Made by a program: the position numbers and the translations under genes. The notes beneath the pieces are model-generated. The model saw only the letters and a list, made by a program, of their open reading frames with translations. It was not told the origin of the DNA and ran no database searches. From Chryseobacterium oranimense (GTDB taxonomy: Bacteria; Bacteroidota; Bacteroidia; Flavobacteriales; Weeksellaceae), in the NCBI RefSeq assembly GCF_025244725.1, contig NZ_CP104203.1:3658001-3722000 (forward strand): 64,000 nucleotides of DNA, given 5' to 3'. Below are positions 32,867 through 42,634 of this stretch, in pieces. Within the stretch, counting starts at the first letter, position 1. Every line of letters starts with the position of its first letter.

Positions 32867-33673
32867 ATGAAATTTACACATCTATTAGGAATAGGAGCAG
32901 TTGCATTGTCAACTGTAGCTTGTACTACCAACCCAATTACGGGCAGATCTTCATTACAGATTGCCAATAATTCGGAAATCTTGACGATGTCTGCTCAGGA
33001 ATATAAAACGACACTGTCTAAATCTAAGATTATCACAGGAACTGCAGATGCAAAGAGAGTAACGAGTGTAGGAAGCAGAATAAAAAGTGCAGCAGAAAGA
33101 TATTATCAAAGTATAGGAAGGTCTGCAGATCTTGCCAATTACAACTGGGAATTTAATCTTATACAGAGCAGTGAGCTGAATGCCTGGTGTATGCCTGGCG
33201 GGAAAGTAGCTGTTTATACAGGAATTCTTCCGGTTACAAAAAATGATAACGGTCTTGCGGTAGTAATGGGACATGAGGTGTCTCACGCTTTAGCCGGACA
33301 CGGTAATGAAAGAATCTCACAGGCTATGGTAGCACAATATGGAGGTTCTATTTTAGGGGGAACTATTTCCAATTCTCAGTGGGCCGGTATTTTTGAACAG
33401 GTATATCCTATCGGATCACAGGTTGCCCTGTTGAAATATGGAAGAAACCAGGAGTCTGAAGCAGATCAGATGGGGCTGTATCTTATGTCTATGGCAGGAT
33501 ACGATCCAAGAGAAGCCATCCCTTTCTGGAACAGGATGGAAGCGGCTTCATCAGGAGCAAGACAACCTGAATTCCTTTCTACCCACCCGAACCCGGAAAC
33601 AAGGATATCAGATATCAATAAAAACCTTCCGAAAGCTTTGGAATATTATAAAGCAGCAGGAGGAAAGATATAA
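32867..33673 (+). CDS. M48-family metallopeptidase, lipoprotein
   Basis: A 268-residue protein with lipoprotein signal VALSTVACTTN (Cys19). The zinc motif HEVSH (His136, Glu137, His140) is followed by ESEADQMGLYLM, which supplies the third ligand. The PGGKVAVYTGIL segment before it is typical of BepA/LoiP-type M48 proteases, which remove misfolded outer-membrane proteins. It should act in the periplasm, anchored to a membrane. It stands alone; the neighbouring DUF4251-like lipoprotein gene is divergent. Confidence 0.9.
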   Translation: MKFTHLLGIGAVALSTVACTTNPITGRSSLQIANNSEILTMSAQEYKTTLSKSKIITGTADAKRVTSVGSRIKSAAERYYQSIGRSADLANYNWEFNLIQSSELNAWCMPGGKVAVYTGILPVTKNDNGLAVVMGHEVSHALAGHGNERISQAMVAQYGGSILGGTISNSQWAGIFEQVYPIGSQVALLKYGRNQESEADQMGLYLMSMAGYDPREAIPFWNRMEAASSGARQPEFLSTHPNPETRISDINKNLPKALEYYKAAGGKI

Positions 33674-33697
33674 TTATTCAGAAATTTAATCTTGTAT

Positions 33698-33739
33698 AAA
33701 GCCTTATTTAATTTTTCACTAAATTGGGTAAGGCTTTTT
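33698..33739 (+). terminator. Terminator after the M48 peptidase
   Basis: AAAGCCTTA (33698-33706) pairs with TAAGGCTTT (33729-33737), followed by T residues; the 22-base loop makes it only moderately strong. Confidence 0.6.
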
Positions 33740-33766
33740 CAATATCAACCACTAAACACAATATTT

Positions 33767-34075
33767 ATGAAAAGTTTATCAATTACCGGACTTATACTCC
33801 TTGCCGTTTCGGCATTGCTTTTTTATCTGACTACTGACTTTACGGTAGGAGGAATTACCATCTCACATATGATGGGGGTAATGGCCGGAGTGGGAATTGG
33901 TCTTATTATTGGCGGAATGGTAGGGTATGTAAGCAAAGGAAGCGCAATAAAGGCTGAAGAGAAGAAAAAGGAATTCAAGCAATTACAGAAAGAAAAGGAA
34001 GAGCTGGAAAAGCAGGCGGCGGAAATTGCCAGACGCGAAGCAGAACTTCAAAAAAATCAAAACCCTCAAATTTAG
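33767..34075 (+). CDS. Small membrane protein with coiled-coil tail
   Basis: A 102-residue protein with two transmembrane segments (about 5-25 and 32-55; the second, MMGVMAGVGIGLIIGGMVGYV, is Gly-rich) and then a charged coiled coil (about 60-100, EEKKKEFKQLQKEKEELEKQ). I do not recognise a family. The ATG at 33767 is preferred to 33692, which would run through the upstream terminator. The gene ends inside its own terminator stem. Confidence 0.72.
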   Translation: MKSLSITGLILLAVSALLFYLTTDFTVGGITISHMMGVMAGVGIGLIIGGMVGYVSKGSAIKAEEKKKEFKQLQKEKEELEKQAAEIARREAELQKNQNPQI

Positions 34076-34094
34076 AATTTTGAGGGTTTTTTTA
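34060..34094 (+). terminator. Terminator overlapping the stop of the small membrane protein
   Basis: AAACCCTCAAA (34060-34070) pairs with TTTGAGGGTTT (34079-34089), then T residues; the stop codon lies in the loop. Confidence 0.88.
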
Positions 34095-34110
34095 TAGTGT
34101 TATTTTCAAA

Positions 34111-34725
34111 TTATTTAAACTTATAGCCTACACCTACTAAAAACAGGTTAGGTCTGTTGTCATATCTGATTTCGGAACCGGAAACTTTATTGATAAAATT
34201 TCTTTCGTCTTTGCTGAAAGCACCCTCATATCGGGCATTAATGATCAACTTTTTGATTTCCAGCTGAGCACCGAACTGATACCCTACCGTGAAATCGTTT
34301 TTAACATTTTCCTTAAAGTCGTTGTAAGTGTTATCCTTGCTCAGGTTATAGCTGGCAACAGGTCCTACAAAGACACCAAGCATATCTCCCAAAAGATTAT
34401 AGCCTAATAAAACAGGCATATCAAGACGGTTGCTTTTTACATCAAAAGTAGTATTTTCCGTAGTGAATTCATTTTTGAAATGCGTGTAATACAATTCAGG
34501 CATTACATATAATGAACCCGGAAGCCCCACTTTTAGTGAAAGCCCTACATTAAAACCTGCATTATTCTTTCCTGTTCCTTCAATTGCATCATTTACCGTT
34601 CCTTTAATGTTTTTCCAGGAAGGAGAGCCTGTCGGGAATATTAAGTTAGCTTTTCCTGCCAGAGAAATCTGTGCGGAAGCAAACATTGAAAACCCGATTA
34701 ATGCTATACTAAGTACCTTTTTCAT
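34111..34725 (-). CDS. Outer-membrane beta-barrel protein
   Basis: A 204-residue protein with a signal peptide (MKKVLSIALIGFSMFASAQ) and alternating hydrophobic strands ending in VGVGYKFK, as in small OmpA/PorT-like barrels of Bacteroidota. Its start lies 17 bases inside the end of the upstream ATPase gene, so it is the third gene of the mlaE-mlaF operon. It may be an outer-membrane partner of the lipid transporter, but no Mla component of this type is established. Confidence 0.83.
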   Translation of the reverse strand: MKKVLSIALIGFSMFASAQISLAGKANLIFPTGSPSWKNIKGTVNDAIEGTGKNNAGFNVGLSLKVGLPGSLYVMPELYYTHFKNEFTTENTTFDVKSNRLDMPVLLGYNLLGDMLGVFVGPVASYNLSKDNTYNDFKENVKNDFTVGYQFGAQLEIKKLIINARYEGAFSKDERNFINKVSGSEIRYDNRPNLFLVGVGYKFK

Positions 34726-35524
34726 TATCATCTATTTTAGTGATTGTATTTTCAATCGTTTTATTATTTTCAAGTAAATATTCTCTCAGTTCTTTAAACA
34801 GCTCTGAAGAATAAACGAAGTCAATAAGATTTTTATTGCCCGCAGTGATGAGAACGTCCTTGTTTCCTTCCCATTCTTTGATCCCCAATCTCAGGTATAC
34901 AATCTTCTCACCAATGGTCATCACGGAGTTCATATCGTGCGTATTAATGATAGTTGTGGTATTGTATTCTTTGGTGATTTCAAGAAGAAGGTCATCAATA
35001 ACGTTTGAAGTATACGGATCAAGCCCTGAATTGGGCTCATCACAAAACAAATATTTTGGGTGGTTTACGATAGCTCTTGCAATGGCTACACGTTTTTGCA
35101 TCCCTCCGGAAATCTCAGAAGGAAATTTCCTGTTGGCTTTATCAAGATGTACCCTCCCAATTACTTCAAAAACCCTTCTTTTTTTCTCTCTGAAAGTTAG
35201 GTTGGTAAACATATCCAGAGGAAACATTATATTTTCTTCCACCGTTAAAGAGTCAAATAAGGCACTTCCCTGAAATAAAGTTCCTATTTCAGACCGCAAA
35301 TGCTGCTTTTCTTCTCTGTTCATGATATTGATATCCCTTCCGTCAAAAAGAATTTCTCCGGAAGAAGGTGGATAAACATTCAATAAGCTTTTAAGAAAAA
35401 CGGTTTTTCCGGAACCACTTTGCCCGATAATTAAGTTTACTTTTCCTTTATCAAACGTCGTTGAAATTCCCTTAAGTACTTCAACATCATCAAAACTTTT
35501 CTTAAGATCTTTTACCTCAATCAT
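34709..35524 (-). CDS. ABC transporter ATPase, MlaF-like
   Basis: A 271-residue ABC ATPase. Visible motifs: Walker A GQSGSGKT, Q-loop GTLFQGSALFD, signature SGGMQKR, Walker B YLFCDEP followed by NSGLDP, and switch His in INTHDM. The SALFDSLTVEENIMFPL stretch is characteristic of MlaF/Mkl ATPases that power MCE-type lipid transport between inner and outer membrane. Its start codon overlaps the stop of the permease gene by one base (TAATG). The MCE-domain partner is encoded far away at 53919-54869. Confidence 0.92.
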   Translation of the reverse strand: MIEVKDLKKSFDDVEVLKGISTTFDKGKVNLIIGQSGSGKTVFLKSLLNVYPPSSGEILFDGRDINIMNREEKQHLRSEIGTLFQGSALFDSLTVEENIMFPLDMFTNLTFREKKRRVFEVIGRVHLDKANRKFPSEISGGMQKRVAIARAIVNHPKYLFCDEPNSGLDPYTSNVIDDLLLEITKEYNTTTIINTHDMNSVMTIGEKIVYLRLGIKEWEGNKDVLITAGNKNLIDFVYSSELFKELREYLLENNKTIENTITKIDDNEKGT

Positions 35525-36276
35525 TAGCTTAATATTAATTGGGTTAAAATTAATTCCGAAATGATAATAAATACCATGGTCCATACTACCGCCTGTGTAC
35601 TGGCTCTACCCACTTCCAGTGACCCTCCTTTTACATTATATCCGAAATAAGAAGGAACCGTAGCAATAATAAAAGCAAATACTATCGTTTTTACAAATGC
35701 ATAATACACAAATAAATTCGGCATATACATCTGGATACCTACAATATAGTCGTTCTCCGTCCAGTTACCCGTCAGGATACCTGCAAGATATCCGCCGCCG
35801 ATACCGAATACGATACTGATGGCAATAAGCAGGGGATTGAAAATGATGCAGGCAATGATTTTAGGAAATATCAGGAAATTGGGTGAGTTTACCCCCATAA
35901 TGTCCAGTGCGTCGATTTGCTCGGAAACCCTCATAGTTCCTATACTTGATGCAATATATGATCCTACTTTACCTGCCAGGATAAGGCTGATGATGGTTGG
36001 TGAGAATTCCAGAACCAAAACCGCTTTTGTAGCATATCCCACAAAAGAAGGCGGAATAGGAAAAGAGGAAGAATCAAAGTTATTGAACATCTGGATCGCA
36101 ACTACAGCTCCCACAAATATGGAAGTGAAGATCACCAACCCAAAAGAATTGACGCCAAGATCATTGATTTCTCTCATAAACAGCTTCCAAAAAACCCTCA
36201 TTTTCTGGGGCTTCTGCAAGGATTTACCTAGAAGGATAATGTATTCTCCTACTGCTGTGAAAAACTTTTTTAACAT
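35524..36276 (-). CDS. ABC transporter permease, MlaE-like
   Basis: A 250-residue inner-membrane permease of the MlaE family, with about five or six membrane segments and the family hallmark SYIASSIGTMRVSEQIDALDIMG after the VLEFSPTIISLILAGKVG segment. Together with the ATPase just downstream it should drive phospholipid movement for outer-membrane asymmetry. First gene of a three-gene unit (permease, ATPase, outer-membrane barrel). Confidence 0.93.
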   Translation of the reverse strand: MLKKFFTAVGEYIILLGKSLQKPQKMRVFWKLFMREINDLGVNSFGLVIFTSIFVGAVVAIQMFNNFDSSSFPIPPSFVGYATKAVLVLEFSPTIISLILAGKVGSYIASSIGTMRVSEQIDALDIMGVNSPNFLIFPKIIACIIFNPLLIAISIVFGIGGGYLAGILTGNWTENDYIVGIQMYMPNLFVYYAFVKTIVFAFIIATVPSYFGYNVKGGSLEVGRASTQAVVWTMVFIIISELILTQLILS

Positions 36277-36395
36277 GCTGCTAAATTAGACTTTTTTTAT
36301 TTAATTAAGGTTAAGGCTCAGTGGAATGCCTGAGGTTTATTTAACCTTAGAAGCAAATATGATTCCTCAATCATTTTCTTTACCTTCTGTTTGTT

Positions 36396-37766
36396 TTATT
36401 TTGCATTTTTATCGCCACCGATAACCAGGAAAAAGGTTTTTAAAATAATAACCAGATCCAGAACAAAACTCCAGTTTCTTACATAGAATGTATCTGCCAG
36501 GATACGTTTCTTCATTTCTACCTCCACATCCCCATAATCTCCACGAAGTCCACTTACCTGGGCAAGTCCCGTGATTCCTGGTGATACCATGCTTCTTAAA
36601 CTGTACCTTCCTATTTTAGGCTTATAAAAATTGTCGACAGCCAGCATATGCGGCCGGGGACCTACAATAGACATTTCGCCTTTCAGAACATTAATGAATT
36701 GAGGAAGTTCATCGAGGCTGGTTTTTCTTAGGAATTTTCCAACTTTTGTGATCCGGACATCGTTTTCCGCTGTAGTTTTTGTTGCCGATTCATTATTAAC
36801 GATCATTGTTCTGAATTTAAGGCATGAAAATACTTCTTCATGGAAGCCGTACCTCTTTTGGACAAAGAAAACGGGCCCTTTCGACGTTGTTTTTATTAAC
36901 AAAGCAATAAGGGGAAACAGCCACGAACATACTAAAACCAATATGGTGATAGAAAAAGCGATATCAAAACTCCTTTTAACCAGAAAATTGGAGTAATAAT
37001 CCAGAGGGTATTTTGCCTGGCTGAGAACCGGCTGCGTCTGAATGTACCCCAGATCATACAGGAAAAAATCGCTTTGCGTAATGCTGGGAATCAATGAGAC
37101 ATGAACTTTATTGTCTTCGGCAAGACGGAAGATCTCAGTTTCTATACTTTCAGTAAAATGATTCTCTGTAGATAAAAACAGGGTGTGAATCCCGTTTTTC
37201 TTCCAAAAGCCAACCAGCTCATTCGGACTGATCTCGGATTTATCATACTCAAATATTTTGTATCCGTAATCCTTTCTGTCTTTGAATATAGTCTTTAGAA
37301 TCTCTGTAGAGCCTGTTTCTCCCAAAAACATTACATTTCTATAATTGATCCCCAGTGAGCGGAAATATTTTATAGTAAAATAAATGACCGATTTGGAAAG
37401 AAAAATAAAGAAGAAAAGATAAAACGAAAGCCAGTAAATATCCGAATTGAAAAATACATTTTTACTCACTTTCCCAATAAGCAGAACACCGAATATAAAA
37501 GTGAGGAAATGAATAAGGAGCCGTTCAAGAAACAGAGTATAGGTAAGATTTCTCTGAACATTATAAATCTTTGTCCTGCCGCTCAGCAGCATCCAGAACA
37601 AAAACAGCAATATCAGGGAGAAAATATTCTGATACCAGGTTTCTTCATGGTATTTTAAAAGCTCGTTCCGGCTTATAAAAAAGAATATAAAAATAGATGC
37701 AATAACCAAAAGGTCAAGCAAAATAATAATCGATTTCAGGTATCTAGAGTATCGAATTCTCTGCAT
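36396..37766 (-). CDS. Polyprenyl glycosylphosphotransferase (undecaprenyl-phosphate sugar transferase)
   Basis: A 456-residue membrane enzyme that starts surface polysaccharide synthesis by moving a sugar-phosphate onto the lipid carrier. There are four N-terminal transmembrane helices, a central soluble region (NYRNVMFLGETGSTEIL), a fifth membrane segment and the C-terminal catalytic domain (KRSFDIAFSITILVL... CLKFRTM... KTSLDELPQFINVLKGEMSIVGPRP... PGITGLAQVSGLRGDYG). WcaJ-type proteins have the same layout. It is 43 bases after queE on the same strand; a link with the flippase at 58293-59525 is plausible. Confidence 0.93.
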   Translation of the reverse strand: MQRIRYSRYLKSIIILLDLLVIASIFIFFFISRNELLKYHEETWYQNIFSLILLFLFWMLLSGRTKIYNVQRNLTYTLFLERLLIHFLTFIFGVLLIGKVSKNVFFNSDIYWLSFYLFFFIFLSKSVIYFTIKYFRSLGINYRNVMFLGETGSTEILKTIFKDRKDYGYKIFEYDKSEISPNELVGFWKKNGIHTLFLSTENHFTESIETEIFRLAEDNKVHVSLIPSITQSDFFLYDLGYIQTQPVLSQAKYPLDYYSNFLVKRSFDIAFSITILVLVCSWLFPLIALLIKTTSKGPVFFVQKRYGFHEEVFSCLKFRTMIVNNESATKTTAENDVRITKVGKFLRKTSLDELPQFINVLKGEMSIVGPRPHMLAVDNFYKPKIGRYSLRSMVSPGITGLAQVSGLRGDYGDVEVEMKKRILADTFYVRNWSFVLDLVIILKTFFLVIGGDKNAK

Positions 37767-37809
37767 CTATCGTTGTTATAGCGGATACGAAGAGCTAATG
37801 TACGTATTT

Positions 37810-38439
37810 TTACGGTATATTCAGATATTTATGGGTCTGAACCGAAGCCAGCCATTCCGGGTGGGCTAAAATAAAATCGGTAATCTTTGGATACATTTCA
37901 TCTCGCTTGCTCCATTCGCTCTGCATATACAGTTTACAGCTGGCAGAAACTTTTGCCGCCTGCTCCTGTGCGAAGGTAAAATCATGCTGATTGAATATGA
38001 TCACTTTAAGCTCGCTTGCTTTCTGATAGATTTCTTCTTTCGGAAGTCCTGTTTTTTTAGGTGAAAGCGTAATCCAGTCGATCTGTCCGCTCATTGGATA
38101 GGCTCCTGAGGTTTCAATATGGATGGTGCATCCCAGTTCTTTTAATTTCCCTGTCAGGATATCAAGATTCCACATTAATGGTTCTCCTCCTGTTAAAACA
38201 ATCGTCTTACAGTGTTTTGCTGCAGTTTCGGCAATTTCCTCTGCATTCATCAGCGGATGTAAGTTGGGATCCCAGCTTTCTTTTACATCGCACCAGTGGC
38301 ACCCGACATCGCAACCTCCCAATCTGATGAAATAGGATGCTTTTCCGGTGTGCGCCCCTTCTCCCTGTAAAGTATAAAAATGCTCCATCACAGGGAGCAT
38401 TTTACCTTCTTTTAATAAAATATCTTCTTCTTTGTTCAT
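37810..38439 (-). CDS. queE: 7-carboxy-7-deazaguanine synthase (radical SAM)
   Basis: QueE makes 7-carboxy-7-deazaguanine from 6-carboxytetrahydropterin in queuosine/preQ0 synthesis. The radical-SAM cluster motif is CX3CX2C at Cys43, Cys47 and Cys50 (GGCDVGCHWCD), preceded by the substrate-side YTLQGEGAHTG. Later segments LTGGEPLMWN and IHIETSG are typical. The 209-residue length is normal. The gene starts 7 bases after folD and probably shares its transcript. Confidence 0.93.
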   Translation of the reverse strand: MNKEEDILLKEGKMLPVMEHFYTLQGEGAHTGKASYFIRLGGCDVGCHWCDVKESWDPNLHPLMNAEEIAETAAKHCKTIVLTGGEPLMWNLDILTGKLKELGCTIHIETSGAYPMSGQIDWITLSPKKTGLPKEEIYQKASELKVIIFNQHDFTFAQEQAAKVSASCKLYMQSEWSKRDEMYPKITDFILAHPEWLASVQTHKYLNIP

Positions 38440-38446
38440 TTTAAAA

Positions 38447-39331
38447 TTAGTCGTTATAGACCGAAGTTTTGTATGCGATGATGGTGTTTTTCATCAGCAT
38501 GGCTCTGGTCATTGGGCCAACTCCTCCAGGTACCGGTGTTATCCAGCTTGCTTTGGCTGCACAGCTGTCAAAATCCACATCGCCGGCAAGGTAATAGCCT
38601 TTTGGTGAGTCGTCATCTACTCTTGTAATTCCTACATCTACGATTACTGCTCCGTCTTTGATCATATCTCCTTTTAAGAAATGAGGATCACCCAAAGCGG
38701 TAATAACGATATCTGCTTTTTTAGTGTACTCTTCGATATCTTTGGTATAAGAGTGTGTTAAAGTCACGGTAGAGTTCCCCGGGAAATCTTTTCTTCCCAT
38801 AAGGATGCTCATAGGTCTTCCTACGATTTTGCTTCTTCCGATAATCACACAGTCTTTTCCTTTAGTTTCAATATTATACCTTTCTAATAATGTCAAAATT
38901 CCGAAAGGAGTAGCGGGAAGGAAGGTATCCATTTCCAAAGCCATTTTTCCAAAATTTTCAGGATGGAAACCATCCACGTCTTTTCTTGGATCAATAGCCA
39001 GAATGATTTTTTCCTGATCGATCTGATCCGGTAATGGAAGCTGAACGATGAAACCGTCTACTTCTTTGGATTTATTCAGTTCGTCAATTTTCTCCAGCAG
39101 TTCAGATTCGGAAACAGTGCTCGGGAATTTTAAAAGGGAAGAACGGAATCCTACTTCTTCACAGTCTTTTACTTTGCTGTTCACATAAGCTTTGCTTGCT
39201 CCGTTGTTTCCTACAAGAATAGCTACCAGATGCGGTGCTCTTTTCTTGCCTTCAAGGATTTTTTCCACTTCAGCCTTGATCTCTGCTTTTATTTCTTTGG
39301 ACACTTTAAGTCCGTCAAGAATTTCTGCCAT
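38447..39331 (-). CDS. folD: Bifunctional methylenetetrahydrofolate dehydrogenase/cyclohydrolase
   Basis: A 294-residue enzyme of one-carbon metabolism. Visible motifs: YVNSKVKDCEEVGF with the catalytic Lys, GFIVQLPLP, DPRKDVDGFHPENFG, the NADP-binding VIIGRSKIVGRPMS, and PVPGGVGPMTRAMLM at the C-terminus. It follows the methyltransferase gene by 20 bases and precedes queE by 7 bases. Confidence 0.96.
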   Translation of the reverse strand: MAEILDGLKVSKEIKAEIKAEVEKILEGKKRAPHLVAILVGNNGASKAYVNSKVKDCEEVGFRSSLLKFPSTVSESELLEKIDELNKSKEVDGFIVQLPLPDQIDQEKIILAIDPRKDVDGFHPENFGKMALEMDTFLPATPFGILTLLERYNIETKGKDCVIIGRSKIVGRPMSILMGRKDFPGNSTVTLTHSYTKDIEEYTKKADIVITALGDPHFLKGDMIKDGAVIVDVGITRVDDDSPKGYYLAGDVDFDSCAAKASWITPVPGGVGPMTRAMLMKNTIIAYKTSVYND

Positions 39332-39351
39332 TTTTACTTTTTTACTTTTAT

Positions 39352-40176
39352 TTAGATTTTATTGAATACAACAATATCCTGGAATTCATCTGCACCTTCC
39401 TTTTCTACATCGGTTCTCCAGAATCCTCCTTTTATGGTGGTTACTTTTAATCCGGCTTCGGCTGCCATCTGATTCAGCAAAGGAATACTTACGGCAATAT
39501 TGGCTGCAGTCACCTTATCGTCCATCAGCCTGTAGCCTTCATACTGATAGGGAAACGGCATGGTCCCGAATTCCTTCCTGGTTTCATCATACAGAAAAAA
39601 TGTTGCCAGGCACTGGCCGTCACTTTTTAAAACCCTGCTGATTTCGCTAAGGTATCTTTTGATCTCAGGTATCTGCATATGGGTAAACACCGAGAACAGG
39701 AATGCTTTGTCAAATTTTGCATCCTGATAAGGAAATGTAAAATTCTCCGCTTTTTGGCTGAATGTATTGTACAGATCATTATAAATCGGAGTGAATTTAA
39801 ATTTAAAATTCGGGTGCTTGTTACCAATGTGCCTGTTACACCAGTTAATCCCTTTTTCCACCGCATCAAAACCATCATAGGTTCCTTTATCGAGAACTTC
39901 TGTAAGGGCTACTGCCGTTCTTCCGATCCCGCATCCCACGTCCAGAACGTGATCTGTATTTTGCAGTCCGATGTACTTTTTAAGTGCATTTACCTGTCGG
40001 ATACCATGAGGAATGAAATCGCTGCCGCCTACGTAAATATCTCCTTTTTTAGGCTCGTTTTTGGATCTTTTTCCGGTAAGCCCGTCGTAGAGATCTATCG
40101 GGAAATAATAGATTTTTCTCCCCAAAAGCCTCAGGCTGGGAGGAAGTTTATAATAATATGACCTTAATGCGGACAT
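39352..40176 (-). CDS. Class I SAM-dependent methyltransferase
   Basis: A 274-residue soluble protein with the SAM-binding motif I HVLDVGCGIGRTAVAL, an acidic residue after it (TYDGFDAVEKGI) and a later KSDGQCLATFFL strand. The fold is clear; the substrate is not. It lies 3 bases after pgi and 20 before folD, so it is in their operon, which gives no obvious clue to its target. Confidence 0.88.
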   Translation of the reverse strand: MSALRSYYYKLPPSLRLLGRKIYYFPIDLYDGLTGKRSKNEPKKGDIYVGGSDFIPHGIRQVNALKKYIGLQNTDHVLDVGCGIGRTAVALTEVLDKGTYDGFDAVEKGINWCNRHIGNKHPNFKFKFTPIYNDLYNTFSQKAENFTFPYQDAKFDKAFLFSVFTHMQIPEIKRYLSEISRVLKSDGQCLATFFLYDETRKEFGTMPFPYQYEGYRLMDDKVTAANIAVSIPLLNQMAAEAGLKVTTIKGGFWRTDVEKEGADEFQDIVVFNKI

Positions 40177-40179
40177 CTG

Positions 40180-41820
40180 CTATTTATTTCCTTTATAATA
40201 ATTGATCAGTCCGTTCGTAGAGCTGTCGTGAGAACTGATAGTCTCACCGTTTTCAAGTTCCGGAAGGATTTTATTAGCTAAAACTTTTCCCAACTCCACT
40301 CCGAACTGGTCGAAGCTGAAAATATTCCAGATTACTCCCTGAACAAAGATTTTGTGTTCGTACAATGCAATTAACTGTCCTAATGAAAAAGGAGTTAATT
40401 CATTGAATAATATAGAGTTGGTAGGCGTATTCCCGTGAAAGACTTTATAATTTAAAAGCCTGTCGATTTCTTTCTCACTTTTCCCCTCATTTCTTAATTC
40501 CTGCTCTACTTCTTCTTCAGATTTTCCGAAAGCAAGCGCTTCAGTCTGGGCAAAAAAGTTAGCTAAAAGTTTCGGCTGGTGATCAGAAACTGCATTGCTG
40601 CTTTTTGCATAAGCGATAAAATCTGCGGGAATAAGCTCCGTTCCCTGATGGATAAGCTGATAGAAGGCATGCTGCCCGTTTGTTCCCGGCTCACCCCAGA
40701 TGATAGGGCCTGTTTCATATTCCACGAATTCACCGTTTCTGTCAACGCATTTTCCGTTGCTTTCCATGTCACCCTGCTGAAGATAGGCTGCAAATCTGTC
40801 CAGGTATTGTGAATAAGGAAGAATTGCATAGGTGGTTGCAGCGTAAAAATTACGGTACCAGATTCCTAAAAGCCCCATTAAAACCGGGATATTTTCAGAA
40901 AAATCTGCCGTCTGGAAATGTTGGTCGGTGTCGTGCGCTCCTTTTAAAAGCTGTTCGAAATTATCATAACCTACTGCCAGAACGATGCTCAGGCCGATAG
41001 CGCTCCAGAGTGAGTATCTTCCTCCAACCCAGTCCCAGAATTCAAAAATATTTTCTTCTGCAATCCCGAATTGTTTAACTGCTTCAACGTTAGTGGATAA
41101 GGCTACGAAGTGTTTGGCCACATCTTCTTCTTTTCCTGCTTTCAGGAACCAGTCTTTTGCCGAATTGGCATTGGTCATGGTTTCCTGGGTGGTAAAGGTT
41201 TTGGAAGCAATAATGAATAAAGTAGTTTCAGGATTAAGTTTTTTAACAGTTTCAGCAATGTGATTCCCATCTACATTTGAAACGAAATGAACGTTTAATC
41301 TTGTCTTAAAATGCTTTAAAGCCGAAACAACCATCACCGGTCCAAGATCTGAACCTCCGATCCCGATATTGACCACATCGGTAATTTCTTTTCCGCTGAA
41401 GCCTTTATGCTCTCCTGAAATAATTTTTTCAGAGAAAGCTTTCATATGGTCAAGAACTCTTCTGATCTGCGGTTTGATGTTTTCACCGTCCACGATGATC
41501 TCTTTATCTGAAAAATCCCTTAAAGCGGTATGTAAAACTGCTCTTCCTTCTGTTTCGTTGATCTTATCACCGGAAAACATTTTAGAGATAGCGTCTTTCA
41601 GCTGGCATTCGTTGGCCAGATTAAGCAACAGCTCTTTTGTTCTGGAATCGATCAGGTTTTTAGAATAATCAAAAAGGAAATTGTCTTTTTGCAGAGAGAA
41701 TTCATTAAAACGATTCGGATTGTACTGGAAAAGACTTCTCATATCAAAGTCGTTGCCTGCAAAATGTTCGTCAAGAGCTTTCCAGCTGTTGGTATGTATA
41801 GGATTTATTTTTGATAGCAT
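40180..41820 (-). CDS. pgi: Glucose-6-phosphate isomerase
   Basis: A 546-residue glycolytic and gluconeogenic enzyme. Family segments include [42 protein letters not shown] and [13 protein letters not shown] (with the active-site His). It is the first gene of a minus-strand series with a methyltransferase, folD and queE. A -7 element lies at 41900-41907. Confidence 0.97.
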   Translation of the reverse strand: MLSKINPIHTNSWKALDEHFAGNDFDMRSLFQYNPNRFNEFSLQKDNFLFDYSKNLIDSRTKELLLNLANECQLKDAISKMFSGDKINETEGRAVLHTALRDFSDKEIIVDGENIKPQIRRVLDHMKAFSEKIISGEHKGFSGKEITDVVNIGIGGSDLGPVMVVSALKHFKTRLNVHFVSNVDGNHIAETVKKLNPETTLFIIASKTFTTQETMTNANSAKDWFLKAGKEEDVAKHFVALSTNVEAVKQFGIAEENIFEFWDWVGGRYSLWSAIGLSIVLAVGYDNFEQLLKGAHDTDQHFQTADFSENIPVLMGLLGIWYRNFYAATTYAILPYSQYLDRFAAYLQQGDMESNGKCVDRNGEFVEYETGPIIWGEPGTNGQHAFYQLIHQGTELIPADFIAYAKSSNAVSDHQPKLLANFFAQTEALAFGKSEEEVEQELRNEGKSEKEIDRLLNYKVFHGNTPTNSILFNELTPFSLGQLIALYEHKIFVQGVIWNIFSFDQFGVELGKVLANKILPELENGETISSHDSSTNGLINYYKGNK

Positions 41821-41899
41821 ATTTTTAGAATTATATTGATTCAGAAGATGACAGCGGATCAGAAAAATTCAAAATCCATATCATTTTATTTCTGATCTG

Positions 41900-41907
41900 C
41901 AAATTTA
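41900..41907 (-). promoter_or_regulatory. -7 promoter element of pgi
   Basis: Reads TAAATTTG on the minus strand, 79 bases before the ATG. Confidence 0.5.
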
Positions 41908-41960
41908 AGGAAAAATAAAACCTCAGATAAATTTGAGCGTGATAAATAACAATTTTTTAA

Positions 41961-41992
41961 AAAAAGGAAACCCCGGACTTGTTCCGGGGTTT
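41961..41992 (-). terminator. Terminator after the sigma/membrane-protein operon
   Basis: AAACCCCGGA (41968-41977) pairs with TCCGGGGTTT (41983-41992); on the minus strand the stem is followed shortly by a long T run. Confidence 0.85.
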
Positions 41993-42025
41993 ATAGTTAT
42001 AGTTTTGTGAAAGCAGTTGAGAAAA

Positions 42026-42634
42026 TTATTCATCTGTTTCGTTCAGGATATTTTCAAGATGCTTGGCATTTCTTCCGTAAATATATTTTGTCCATAGAAC
42101 AATACCGGCTACCATTGCTACGGTCCCCAAGAGTGTACTTATGATCAATGCCTGCTGAAAAGAATCTGAAATGGTTCCTAAAGATTCACCCTTTTTTCCC
42201 ATTACATTATAGAATTCCAGGCCTAAAGTAATCAGAACATGTGGGATAAGCAGGAATCCGAAGGACTGATATCTTTCCATATTGAGTTTCAGTTCATGGT
42301 AAATCTTCCAAAGACTGTTTTTTGTATTTCCTGAATAGAGTTCGGTCTGCTTATAAAATTGGTAGAAACCATACAGATAGTAAGAAGATATGACCACCAT
42401 CACGGCATAAGAAGTATAATAAATCACATATTGTGACGTAGGAAATCCTAATTGTTGCGGGAAAAATGCGATGAAAATGATGGCAATAATCTGCATCGGG
42501 AATTCTGCTCTCATACTTTTCTGGATCTTTTCGATGGGGTGCTTGCTTTTCTTTAGCTGCTCTATGGTGTTGGGAATATGGACGCTGTTGCCATCCTCAT
42601 TATTCCATTGTTCTTTTAGTTGATCAAAATTCAT
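42026..42634 (-). CDS. Membrane protein paired with an ECF sigma factor
   Basis: A 202-residue protein with a soluble N-terminal ~45 residues and four predicted transmembrane helices, ending in a short charged tail. It starts inside the sigma-factor gene (11-base overlap), the usual arrangement for an anti-sigma factor. The N-terminal NFDQLKEQWNNED opening is common in Bacteroidota sigma-linked membrane proteins. No zinc anti-sigma motif is present, so the anti-sigma role is inferred from position. Confidence 0.75.
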   Translation of the reverse strand: MNFDQLKEQWNNEDGNSVHIPNTIEQLKKSKHPIEKIQKSMRAEFPMQIIAIIFIAFFPQQLGFPTSQYVIYYTSYAVMVVISSYYLYGFYQFYKQTELYSGNTKNSLWKIYHELKLNMERYQSFGFLLIPHVLITLGLEFYNVMGKKGESLGTISDSFQQALIISTLLGTVAMVAGIVLWTKYIYGRNAKHLENILNETDE

